A stretch of 64,000 nt of DNA from Burkholderia metallica (lineage in GTDB: Bacteria; Pseudomonadota; Gammaproteobacteria; Burkholderiales; Burkholderiaceae). Under the pieces are notes generated by a model. That model made no database searches, was not told where the DNA came from, and saw only the letters and a list, made by a program, of their open reading frames with translations. Of this stretch, positions 9,290 to 17,199 are shown one piece after another. Position 1 is the stretch's first letter; every line of letters starts with the position of its first letter. Position numbers and translations under genes: made by a program. Where the stretch lies: positions 496,001 to 560,000 of the forward strand of contig NZ_CADFDB010000002.1 in assembly GCF_902832845.1 (NCBI RefSeq), written 5' to 3'.

Positions 9290-10006
9290 ATGACTCGACG
9301 CACTGTCCAGCTGGTGGGCAGCCTGATGGCCATCATCCTGGTCGGATGGGCTTTGGTGCGCGGTATCGGCGCCGACACGTTCCGCCAGCGCGCGGACGAT
9401 CTCGCGTACTACGCGGGCCAGCACATGCTGCTGGTCTTCTATTCGATGGCGCTGGCCATCGTCGTGGGCGTGCCGGCCGGCGTGCTGCTGAGCCGCCCGC
9501 GGTTTCAGCATCAGGCCGAGCGCTTCATGCAGGTGTTCAACATCGGCAACACGATCCCTTCTCTCGCGGTGCTGGCCATCGCGCTCGGCATCTTCGGGAT
9601 CGGCAACGTGCCCGCGATCGTCGCGCTGTTCCTCGCGTCGCTGCTGCCCGTCACGCGCAATGCGTACGAAGGCATGAAGAACGTGCCGGCCGCGCTGCGC
9701 GAAGCGGCCAAAGGCATCGGCATGACGGGCTGGCAGTCGCTCGTGCGCGTGGAATTGCCCAATGCGCTGCCGATCATCGTCGGCGGCGTGCGCACCGCGC
9801 TCGCGATCAACGTCGGCACCGCGCCGCTCGCGTACCTGATCGGCGCGGACAGCCTCGGCTCGCTGATCTTCCCCGGCATCTACCTCGACAACCAGCCGCT
9901 GCTGCTGCTCGGCGCGTCGCTCACCGCGATCCTCGCGCTCGTGCTGGACGGCATCGTCGCGGCCGGCAGCCGCCACTGGCTCGCACGCCACGGAGGAACG
10001 GCATGA
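9290..10006 (+). CDS. osmoprotectant ABC transporter permease (OpuCB/YehY type)
   Basis: Inner-membrane permease subunit of a glycine betaine/choline-type importer, 238 residues. Several hydrophobic helices and the EAA loop (AAKGIGMTGWQSLVRVELP), which docks to the ATPase, are present. The start at 9290 follows GAGGAGG with good spacing; an earlier in-frame ATG at 9050 would add an Arg-rich, non-membrane extension. The stop overlaps the next start in ATGA (10003-10006), so translation is coupled to the binding protein. First of four genes. Confidence 0.9.
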   Translation: MTRRTVQLVGSLMAIILVGWALVRGIGADTFRQRADDLAYYAGQHMLLVFYSMALAIVVGVPAGVLLSRPRFQHQAERFMQVFNIGNTIPSLAVLAIALGIFGIGNVPAIVALFLASLLPVTRNAYEGMKNVPAALREAAKGIGMTGWQSLVRVELPNALPIIVGGVRTALAINVGTAPLAYLIGADSLGSLIFPGIYLDNQPLLLLGASLTAILALVLDGIVAAGSRHWLARHGGTA

Positions 10007-10914
10007 TGCTTCACCGCACCCTTCGATATCTCGCACGCCTGTGCGCCGCCGGCGCGCTGTGCGTCGCGGCCGGCACGCCCGCATTCGCCGCGAAGCTCGT
10101 GCTCGGTGCAAAGAACTTCACCGAGCAATACGTGCTCGCGGAGCTCACGTCGCAGTACCTGCGCTCGCGCGGCTACGACGTGGAAGTCCGCTCGGGCCTC
10201 GGCAGCACGCTCGCGCGCAGTGCGCTGGAAAACGGCCAGTTCGACCTGATGTGGGATTACACGGGCACGGCCGCGCTGGTCTACAACAAGATCCAGGACA
10301 AGCTGTCGCCCGAAGACATGTACCGGCGCGTCAAGGCGCTCGACGTGCCGCGCGGGCTCGTGTGGCTCGACGCGTCGCCGCTCAACGACACCTACGCGAT
10401 CGGCCTGCCGAGCCAGCTCGCGCAGGCGACCGGCATCCGCACCGTATCGCAGCTCGCCGAGCACCTGAAGACCGATCCGGCCGCGAAGCATTACGTATTC
10501 GGCATGGACGCGGAATTCGCGAACCGCCCCGACGGCCTGAAGCCGCTGCTCGCCGCCTACGGGATGCAGTTCAGCCGCGCGCAGTTGAAGCAGATGGACC
10601 CTGGGCTCGTCTACACGGCGCTGCACAACAACCAGCTGAAGATCGGCCTCGTCTACACGACCGACGGGCGCGTGAAGGGCTTCGGCATCGTGCCGCTCGA
10701 GGACGACAAGCACTTCTTCCCGCCGTACAACGCGACGCCCGTGGTGCGCAAGGGCACGCTCGAGCGCAACCCGAAGCTCGCGGCGCAGCTCAACGCGCTG
10801 TCGGCCGCGCTCGACAACGACGCGATGCAGGCGATGGCGAAGGCGGTCGACCTCGACGGCAAGTCGCCGCGCGACGTCGCCGACGCGTTCCTGCGCACCC
10901 ATTCGCTACCGTGA
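10003..10914 (+). CDS. osmoprotectant ABC transporter substrate-binding protein (OsmF/YehZ type)
   Basis: Periplasmic binding protein of the OpuAC family, 303 residues. A signal peptide covers about residues 1-30 (ending PAFAA) and the mature protein begins KLVLGAKNFTEQYVLAE, the hallmark of YehZ/OpuCC-type proteins. The typical WDYTGTAALVYNK ligand-loop segment is present. A second Met codon directly follows at 10006, so the start could be one codon later. Translationally coupled to the upstream permease. Ligand (glycine betaine, choline or a related quaternary amine) is inferred from family. Confidence 0.9.
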   Translation: MMLHRTLRYLARLCAAGALCVAAGTPAFAAKLVLGAKNFTEQYVLAELTSQYLRSRGYDVEVRSGLGSTLARSALENGQFDLMWDYTGTAALVYNKIQDKLSPEDMYRRVKALDVPRGLVWLDASPLNDTYAIGLPSQLAQATGIRTVSQLAEHLKTDPAAKHYVFGMDAEFANRPDGLKPLLAAYGMQFSRAQLKQMDPGLVYTALHNNQLKIGLVYTTDGRVKGFGIVPLEDDKHFFPPYNATPVVRKGTLERNPKLAAQLNALSAALDNDAMQAMAKAVDLDGKSPRDVADAFLRTHSLP

Positions 10915-10924
10915 AGGAGACCCG

Positions 10925-11578
10925 ATGAGCGTATTCGACTATCTCGCATCGAGCTGGCCCGAGCTGCTGCAGCTCACGCTGCAGCACGTGTGGCTCGTCG
11001 CGATCGCCGTGGGCTGCGCGATCGTCGCGGGCGTACCGCTCGGCATCCTGATCAATCGCCACGACTGGCTCGCCGGCCCGCTGCTCGGCGTCGCGACCCT
11101 CGTGCTCACGCTGCCGTCCATCGCGCTGTTCGGCCTGATGATCCCGATCTTCTCGCGCTTCGGCCAGGGTATCGGCGCCGCGCCCGCGATCACGGCCGTG
11201 TTCCTGTACTCGCTGCTGCCGATCATGCGCAACACCTACCTGGCGCTGCACAACGTCGATGCGGGCATCAAGGAAGCGGGCACCGGCATCGGCATGACCG
11301 CGTGGCAGCGCCTGCGCCTCGTCGAACTGCCGCTGGCGGTGCCGGTGATTCTTGCGGGCGTGCGCACCGCGGTCGTGATGAACATCGGCGTGATGACGAT
11401 CGCCGCCGTGGTCGGCGCGGGCGGGCTCGGCACGCTGATCCTGCGCGCGATCGGCCAGAGCAGCATGATGAAACTGCTGGTGGGCGCGGTGCTCGTGAGC
11501 CTGCTCGCGATCGTCGCCGACCGGCTGCTGCAGATCCTGCAGCGTGCATTGACACCGAAGGGAGTGCAGAAGACATGA
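10925..11578 (+). CDS. osmoprotectant ABC transporter permease (OpuCD/YehW type)
   Basis: Second inner-membrane permease, 217 residues, with the EAA loop EAGTGIGMTAWQRLRLVELP. AAGGAGA stands 6 bases before the ATG. It starts 10 bases after the binding protein gene and ends in an ATGA overlap with the ATPase gene (11575-11578). Together with the permease at 9290 it forms the heterodimeric channel. The two permeases share the GTGIGMTxWQ-type core, consistent with an old duplication. Confidence 0.92.
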   Translation: MSVFDYLASSWPELLQLTLQHVWLVAIAVGCAIVAGVPLGILINRHDWLAGPLLGVATLVLTLPSIALFGLMIPIFSRFGQGIGAAPAITAVFLYSLLPIMRNTYLALHNVDAGIKEAGTGIGMTAWQRLRLVELPLAVPVILAGVRTAVVMNIGVMTIAAVVGAGGLGTLILRAIGQSSMMKLLVGAVLVSLLAIVADRLLQILQRALTPKGVQKT

Positions 11579-12750
11579 TCGAACTCGACCAACTGACCAA
11601 GACCTTCACGCGCAAGGACGGCCAGGCCGTACGCGCGGTCGACTCGGTGAGCCTGTCGGTGCCCGAGGGAGAAATCTGCGTGTTTCTCGGCCCGTCGGGC
11701 TGCGGCAAGACCACCACGCTGAAGATGATCAACCGGCTCATCGCCGCCACTTCGGGCCGCGTGCTCATCAACGGCGAGGACACGGCGGGGCTCGACGAAG
11801 TCGACCTGCGGCGCCACATCGGCTACGTGATCCAGCAGATCGGCCTGTTCCCGAACATGACGATCGAGGAAAACATCACCGTCGTGCCGCGCCTGCTCGG
11901 CTGGGACAAGAAGCGCTGCGCCGAACGCGCGCGCGACCTGATGTCGATGGTCGCGCTCGATCCGAAGCTGTACCTGAAACGCTATCCGCGCGAGCTGTCG
12001 GGCGGGCAGCAGCAGCGCATCGGCGTGATTCGCGCGCTGGCCGCCGACCCGCCCGTGCTGCTGATGGACGAGCCGTTCGGCGCGGTCGACCCGATCAATC
12101 GCGAATCGATCCAGAACGAGTTCTTCCAGATGCAGCGGCAACTGAACAAGACCGTGATCATGGTCAGCCACGATATCGACGAAGCGATCAAGCTCGGCGA
12201 TCGCATCGCCGTGTTCCGGCGCGGCCGGCTCGTGCAATACGATCATCCCGACACGTTGCTCGCACGCCCGCGCGACGAATTCGTCGCGCAGTTCGTGGGC
12301 CAGGACAGCACGCTCAAGCGCCTGCTGCTCGTGAAGGCCGGCGACGCCGCCACGCAGCCCGAAACGGCCCGGGTCGAGACGCCGCTCGCGCATGCGCTGG
12401 CGGTGATGGACGAAACCGACTGCCGCTACCTGACCGTGCTCGACGACGCGGGCCGCGCGCTCGGCTACGTGACGCGCCGCGCGGCACGCACCGACGGCGG
12501 CGTGTGCGGCGAACGCGTGACGCCGTTCCCGGCGGGCGTCGCGGCGGACGACAACCTGCGCATCGTGCTGTCGAAGATGTACCAGTACAGCGCGTCGTGG
12601 ATGCCGGTGCTCGACCCGGACGGCGTGTGGCTCGGCGAGATCACGCAGGACTCGATCGCCGCGTACCTGAGCTCGGGCCGCTCGCGCCGGCAAACGGGCC
12701 AGCCGCCCGGCAGTCCTGTCGAAGCGGTCGCGGCAACCGCCCCGCACTGA
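11575..12750 (+). CDS. osmoprotectant ABC transporter ATP-binding protein (OpuCA/ProV type)
   Basis: 391-residue ATPase. Walker A GPSGCGKTT is at residues 39-47, the signature LSGGQQQR near 140-147 and Walker B VLLMDEPFGAVD near 160. After the ATPase domain (about 1-250) the C-terminal part contains two CBS-type repeats (CRYLTVLDDAGRALGYV and SASWMPVLDPDGVWLGEI), which in OpuA/OpuC proteins sense ionic strength or cyclic nucleotides. Coupled to the upstream permease by ATGA. Last gene of the operon, followed by a hairpin at 12762. Confidence 0.93.
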   Translation: MIELDQLTKTFTRKDGQAVRAVDSVSLSVPEGEICVFLGPSGCGKTTTLKMINRLIAATSGRVLINGEDTAGLDEVDLRRHIGYVIQQIGLFPNMTIEENITVVPRLLGWDKKRCAERARDLMSMVALDPKLYLKRYPRELSGGQQQRIGVIRALAADPPVLLMDEPFGAVDPINRESIQNEFFQMQRQLNKTVIMVSHDIDEAIKLGDRIAVFRRGRLVQYDHPDTLLARPRDEFVAQFVGQDSTLKRLLLVKAGDAATQPETARVETPLAHALAVMDETDCRYLTVLDDAGRALGYVTRRAARTDGGVCGERVTPFPAGVAADDNLRIVLSKMYQYSASWMPVLDPDGVWLGEITQDSIAAYLSSGRSRRQTGQPPGSPVEAVAATAPH

Positions 12751-12761
12751 GCCGTTTGCGG

Positions 12762-12783
12762 GCCGGTGCGTCGGTGCACCGGC
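12762..12783. terminator. hairpin between convergent genes
   Basis: GCCGGTGC (12762-12769) pairs with GCACCGGC (12776-12783) across a six-base loop, between the ends of the osmoprotectant operon and the convergent small gene at 12804. There is no T-run, so it may be a weak or Rho-assisted terminator. Confidence 0.45.
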
Positions 12784-12803
12784 TGCGGGACTCGAACCGG
12801 GAC

Positions 12804-13178
12804 TCAGCGCACCGGCGTGCGGACTTTCCCGTCGACCTTCAGCGTGCGGCGGTCGTGCGCGGCTTCGTATTCGACCGTCTGCGCGGGCGTGACGGCACCG
12901 TACGATCGGCCGTTCACGTAGACGGTGCCGCCGCGCAGCTCGACCCGGTCGCCGTCGACCGTCGCGGTGGCCCGTTCGCCCTGCAGCACCGCGCCCGAAC
13001 AACCGGCGGTCGAAAAGCTGCGCACCGACGTGCCCGGCATCGCGGCGATCCCGCCTTGCTCCGTCACCTGCGCCGCGCTGCAAGGCGGCGCATCCAGACT
13101 GCCGGCAGCGTAGACCGCGCCGGCGCTGATCCCGCATCCGGCAAGCAACGCAATCGTCATCGGCTTCAGATTGTTCAT
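12804..13178 (-). CDS. small secreted protein, function unknown
   Basis: 124 residues. The N-terminus (hydrophobic residues about 8-24, then AAGS) is a signal peptide. Mature part has two Cys, in PPCSAAQ and STAGCSG, that could form a disulfide, and repeated short strands such as VDGDRVELRGGTVYVNGRSY. GGAG lies about 8 bases before the ATG at 13178. I do not recognise the family. It converges with the osmoprotectant ATPase and is divergent from the MarR-GNAT gene. Confidence 0.7.
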   Translation of the reverse strand: MNNLKPMTIALLAGCGISAGAVYAAGSLDAPPCSAAQVTEQGGIAAMPGTSVRSFSTAGCSGAVLQGERATATVDGDRVELRGGTVYVNGRSYGAVTPAQTVEYEAAHDRRTLKVDGKVRTPVR

Positions 13179-13375
13179 GGTGCGCTCCGTTGTCCGCGGC
13201 CGCGGATCGATGACCGGCCGACGCCCTCGCTCGAATTGCATGGCAGGCCGGCCGGATACACCCAGTATGCGTCCGATTCGCGGCGCGCCGCCATTGGCGC
13301 CAGTACCACTCCGGCCCTCGCGATACGCCGCCGCCGGCCTTCGGAAGCAGCGCCCCGATCCCATGAAAATCCACC

Positions 13376-13404
13376 TTGCTCAAGTTGCGACCCGCAACTA
13401 TTAT
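13376..13404 (+). promoter_or_regulatory. promoter of the MarR-GNAT gene
   Basis: TTGCTC at 13376-13381 and TATTAT at 13399-13404 are 17 bases apart, a good sigma-70 arrangement. The spacer is filled by the first operator copy (13384-13398), so a bound dimer would exclude RNA polymerase. Confidence 0.65.
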
Positions 13405-13421
13405 TGATTGCGATCCGCAAC
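13384..13421. promoter_or_regulatory. two tandem MarR-type operators
   Basis: GTTGCGACCCGCAAC (13384-13398) and ATTGCGATCCGCAAC (13407-13421) are two near-identical palindromes built on TTGCG and CGCAA half sites. Their centres are 23 bases apart, about two helical turns. The first sits between -35 and -10, the second just after the predicted start of transcription. They most likely bind the MarR-type product of the gene at 13436. Confidence 0.7.
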
Positions 13422-13435
13422 CTTTCGGGCCCACC

Positions 13436-14416
13436 ATGGACCTCATCGACGCTCCCGCGAAGCCTCGCGACGCCACCATCCTCGAGCTGCGCGACTTCTC
13501 CCGCAAACTGGTTCGCGAGCTCGGCTTCATGCGCGCGACGCTGGCCGACAGCGACTGGGCGCCTTCGGCCGTGCACGCGATCCTCGAGATCGGGACGTCG
13601 CCCGGCATCAACGCCCGCGATCTGGCCAACATCCTGCGGCTGGACAAATCGAACACGAGCCGGCAACTCGCGCGGCTCGAGGCGGCCGGTATCGTCGAAC
13701 GGCGCGTGTCGAGCGACGATGCGCGCGCGACCGAGCTGTACCTGACCGCCGACGGCAAAAAGCTCCAGAAAAGAATCGACACGTTCGCGACGGATCAGGT
13801 GTCGAATGCATTGCGCCGCATGATGCCGGCCGATCAGCAGGCGCTGCTGCGCTCGCTCGCGCTGTATGCCGATGCCCTCGCACGGGACAACGCCGCGAAG
13901 GCGCCCGCCGCGGCGCCCGATGCGCCGTCGATTCGCGAAGGCTACCAGCCGGGCTGCATCGGCGATATCGCGAGCCTTCACGCGCGCTTTTATTCGGAGC
14001 ACTGGGGATTCGGCGCCTTTTTCGAAAAGCAGGTGGCGACCGGACTGGCCGAATTCGCCGGCAGGCTGCCGGCCGACGGCAAGACACTCTGGCTGTGCCA
14101 GGAAGAAGGGCGGACACTCGCGTCGCTCGCCATCGACGGCGATCCGGCAACGGGCGTCGCGCACCTGCGCTGGTTCATCGTGAACGGTGCGTTGCGCGGG
14201 TCAGGCGTCGGCCGCCGGCTCATGACGGAAGCCATGCGCTTCGTCGACGCGCACCGGTTTCGCGAGACCTACCTGTGGACGTTCAAGGGGCTGGATGCGG
14301 CGCGCCATCTGTACGAGTCGTTCGGCTTCACGCTGACGAGCGAAGCCGCGGGCACGCAATGGGGAACCGAGGTGATCGAGCAGCGTTTCAGCCGGCCGGG
14401 GCCGTCGGGCGGTTAA
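13436..14416 (+). CDS. MarR-type regulator fused to GNAT acetyltransferase
   Basis: 326 residues in two domains. Residues about 10-150 form a MarR winged helix (INARDLANILRLDKSNTSRQLARLEAAGIV recognition region, then SSDDARATELYLTADGK wing). Residues about 165-320 form a GNAT fold with the acetyl-CoA loop seen as LRGSGVGRRLM. The start at 13436 is the first Met after the promoter. MarR-GNAT fusions are known in bacteria but their acceptors are mostly undefined. Two operators on its own promoter argue for autoregulation, and the acetyltransferase domain may itself sense or modify the inducer. Confidence 0.88.
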   Translation: MDLIDAPAKPRDATILELRDFSRKLVRELGFMRATLADSDWAPSAVHAILEIGTSPGINARDLANILRLDKSNTSRQLARLEAAGIVERRVSSDDARATELYLTADGKKLQKRIDTFATDQVSNALRRMMPADQQALLRSLALYADALARDNAAKAPAAAPDAPSIREGYQPGCIGDIASLHARFYSEHWGFGAFFEKQVATGLAEFAGRLPADGKTLWLCQEEGRTLASLAIDGDPATGVAHLRWFIVNGALRGSGVGRRLMTEAMRFVDAHRFRETYLWTFKGLDAARHLYESFGFTLTSEAAGTQWGTEVIEQRFSRPGPSGG

Positions 14417-14546
14417 CCGGTCCCGAGCCGGATGTCATCGAGTGTGCGCTGCCCATCCCGCTCCCCGGCAAGCAACTGAAAGAACGTATTCCACGAGCGC
14501 CACCGATACCGGGATCACCCCGGCGGCGCTCGCCAGTCCCGAACCC

Positions 14547-15737
14547 CTACCGCCCCAACACCCGCTCCACCAGCCTCACGAAATAACTCGCCCCCACCGG
14601 CAGCAACGCATCGTTGAAGTCGTAACTGGCGTTATGCAGCAGGCAAGGCCCGCCGCCATGCCCATGCACTCGATGGTCGCCTACCCCGTTCCCGAGGAAT
14701 GCATAACAACCCGGCTTCTCGCGCAGCATGAACGAGAAGTCCTCCGCCGCCATGGTCGGATCGACGGCGGCATTCACATGCGCGTCGCCCACCAGCTCGC
14801 GCATCACCGCCACCGCCACGGCCGTCTGCTCGGCGTCGTTCACGGTAGCCGGATACTGGCGCTCGAAATCCACGTCGCTCTCGCAATCGAAAGCCGCGGC
14901 CGTCGCGGCCACCACGGCGCGCATGCGCGTCTCGATCAGGTCGAGCGTCGCATCGGAGAAAGTCCGCACCGTGCCGCCGAGCCACGCATCGGTCGGCACC
15001 ACGTTCATCGCCTCGCCCGCATGCACCTGCGTGACCGACAGCACCGCGCCGTCGATCGGATTCCGGTTGCGCGTGACGATCCCCTGCAGGGCGTTCAGCA
15101 CCTGCCCCGCCGCGAATACCGGATCGCGGCCCAGATGCGGCATGGCCGCGTGGCAGCCGGCACCGCGCAAGTTGATCCGGAACAGGCTGGTCGACGCCAT
15201 CAGCGGCCCCGGCCGCACCGCGAAATCGCCGGCCGCGATGCCGGGCCAGTTGTGCAGCCCGAACACGGCATCCACCGGGAAGCGCTCGAACAGGCCGTCC
15301 TCGATCATCGCGCGCGCGCCGCCGCCCGACTCCTCGGCCGGCTGGAAGAACAGCTGCACGGTGCCGTCGAACTCGCCGTGGCGCGCCAGATGGCGCGCAG
15401 CCCCCAGCAGCATGGCGGTATGCCCGTCGTGGCCGCACGCATGCATCGCGCCGGGCACCGTCGAACGATGCGCGAACGTGTTGGCCTCCTGCACGGGCAG
15501 CGCATCCATGTCGGCGCGCAGGCCGATCGCGCGCGCGCTGCCGCCGCGCTTCAACGTGCCGACCACGCCGGTGCGGCCGACGCCGCGCGTGACGGCATAA
15601 CCCCATTGCTCGAGCCGCTCGGCAACGAGTTCGGCGGTGCGGAACACGTCGTAGCCCACCTCGGGATGGGCATGGATATCGCGGCGTATCGCCGTCAGTT
15701 CGTCGGCGTGCGCGACGATGGAATCGATCAGTTTCAT
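14547..15737 (-). CDS. M20D family amidohydrolase (hippurate hydrolase-like)
   Basis: 396-residue metal-dependent amidohydrolase that splits an N-acyl amino acid into acid and amino acid. The metal motif HACGHDGH is at residues 99-106 and FFQPAEESGGGA supplies the catalytic Glu; GLHNWP and the dimerisation lid region are also present. The start at 15737 (MKLIDSIV) matches family N-termini, although no strong ribosome site precedes it. Last gene of the four-gene minus-strand run; 79 bases from the DUF3100 gene. The pairing with DUF3100 suggests an imported N-acyl amino acid or indole/aromatic conjugate as substrate; this is inference. Confidence 0.9.
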   Translation of the reverse strand: MKLIDSIVAHADELTAIRRDIHAHPEVGYDVFRTAELVAERLEQWGYAVTRGVGRTGVVGTLKRGGSARAIGLRADMDALPVQEANTFAHRSTVPGAMHACGHDGHTAMLLGAARHLARHGEFDGTVQLFFQPAEESGGGARAMIEDGLFERFPVDAVFGLHNWPGIAAGDFAVRPGPLMASTSLFRINLRGAGCHAAMPHLGRDPVFAAGQVLNALQGIVTRNRNPIDGAVLSVTQVHAGEAMNVVPTDAWLGGTVRTFSDATLDLIETRMRAVVAATAAAFDCESDVDFERQYPATVNDAEQTAVAVAVMRELVGDAHVNAAVDPTMAAEDFSFMLREKPGCYAFLGNGVGDHRVHGHGGGPCLLHNASYDFNDALLPVGASYFVRLVERVLGR

Positions 15738-15816
15738 GCGGATAGAAGCGCTTTTGTCGGTCGTCACGACGCGGCGGCGTGCCGGTCCATGCCGGCCGCC
15801 GCCGCGCCGCGAGGCA

Positions 15817-17151
15817 TCAGATATGGAACAGCTGCGCCACCAGGGTCGCGCCGATGAAGGTGCCGGCATTGGCCACGAAGGACACCAGCACGATGCGCCA
15901 GCCGAGCCGGCGAAAGGCCGGGATGTCCTTGGCGATCGACAGCCCCGCGAACACCAGCATCGGCGTGGTGACCCCGAGGAAATCGTTGTGCGAGCTGAGC
16001 GCGGCGATCTGCGACGCCCACGGGCACCACGGCGAGGTCAGGAACATCGCCACCACCGACACCCAGCAGACCGCCGGAATCCGCCGCCCCGTCACGCGCG
16101 CCAGCGCATCGCCGACGATCGTCGCGCACACCATGATCGCGATTCCCGGCAGTCCCGCCAGCGGTGTCGTGCCGTGCGCGATCCAGTCGCACACCAGCGC
16201 CATCGCGGCCGTCACGATCCAGGCCAGCAGCTTGCCGCCGTAGCCGAGCGCGGGCGCCTCGGTCCGCACGTCGCCCAGCGACGGGCTCGCCGCTTCGGGC
16301 TGCGCCGATGCCTTGGTGGTGCGGCCGATCAGCGGCTCCAGCACGCGATAGCCCCAGACCGCGAGCGGCAGCGAGATGAACAGCGTGAAGTAGGTACCGA
16401 TGGTGGTGGTGATCAGGTTGCTGGCCGCGGCGAAGGCGAGTACCGATTTCGCCGTCTCCGGGTCCTGCTGCGCGGCGATCGCGCCCGAGGCGGCCGCCAT
16501 CATGCTGCCCGAGCCGACACCCGAGCCCATCGCCAGCGCGAGCGGATCGAAGATGCCGAGGCTGCTCACGAAACCCGCGAACACGGCGATGAACACCGCG
16601 CCGAACACGGTGCCGGTCAGGTACTCGGCCAGCACGCCGCGGCCCTCGGCCGAATCCATGCCGTACTTCTCGCCGATGATCGCCAGGCTCGGCTCGCGGC
16701 CCACCGAGAAGGTCGCGCCGATCGCCTCGCGCTTGATGCCGAGCAGCAACGCGAGCGGCAGGCCGAGAAGGATGGTCCCGACGAAGTGGCCGAATTCCTG
16801 AAAGGCCAGCGCCCAGCCCGCCGACGCCAGCTTGGGCAGCGCGCTGCCCACCATCAGCCCGAGCTTCGAGACGAACAGCAGCAGCGCCGGCTGCAGGATC
16901 GCGGCCGCGAAGAACTGGTCGGGCACGCTCAGGCGCGCGCTGCTGTTCCAGCGCGCGCTGGCCAGCCCCACCGCGGCGCCGAGCAGCAGCGCCCAGATCA
17001 TCGGCAGCAGCACGACCTTGCCCGGTCCGAGCTTGAACGTGAACGAGCCGATCCATTCGGCAACCAGCAGGATGCCGGCCGCGTAAAGCAACACCTTGGC
17101 GGTGGCCGCGCCGCCCAGCTCGCGGCGTTCGATACCCAGTGCGTGTTCCAT
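15817..17151 (-). CDS. DUF3100 family membrane protein, putative transporter
   Basis: 444 residues, strongly hydrophobic with about ten to twelve membrane segments. The segment MGSGVGSGSMMAAASGAIAA and the conserved YGMDSAEGRG loop are characteristic of DUF3100 proteins, which commonly stand next to M20 amidohydrolases. No ATP-binding motif or known transporter signature is seen. It is 48 bases from the upstream aldehyde dehydrogenase gene. Most likely the uptake system for the amide that the downstream amidohydrolase cuts. Confidence 0.85.
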   Translation of the reverse strand: MEHALGIERRELGGAATAKVLLYAAGILLVAEWIGSFTFKLGPGKVVLLPMIWALLLGAAVGLASARWNSSARLSVPDQFFAAAILQPALLLFVSKLGLMVGSALPKLASAGWALAFQEFGHFVGTILLGLPLALLLGIKREAIGATFSVGREPSLAIIGEKYGMDSAEGRGVLAEYLTGTVFGAVFIAVFAGFVSSLGIFDPLALAMGSGVGSGSMMAAASGAIAAQQDPETAKSVLAFAAASNLITTTIGTYFTLFISLPLAVWGYRVLEPLIGRTTKASAQPEAASPSLGDVRTEAPALGYGGKLLAWIVTAAMALVCDWIAHGTTPLAGLPGIAIMVCATIVGDALARVTGRRIPAVCWVSVVAMFLTSPWCPWASQIAALSSHNDFLGVTTPMLVFAGLSIAKDIPAFRRLGWRIVLVSFVANAGTFIGATLVAQLFHI

Positions 17152-17199
17152 GACGAGTCTCCCCTTGAAGCCCGGCTGCCGTCGAATGCGGGCCGGTGA

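Noticed and set aside
11236-13782. 848-codon minus-strand frame opposite the osmoprotectant ATPase
   Set aside because: Serine/arginine-rich shadow translation; the ATPase on the plus strand has all its motifs.
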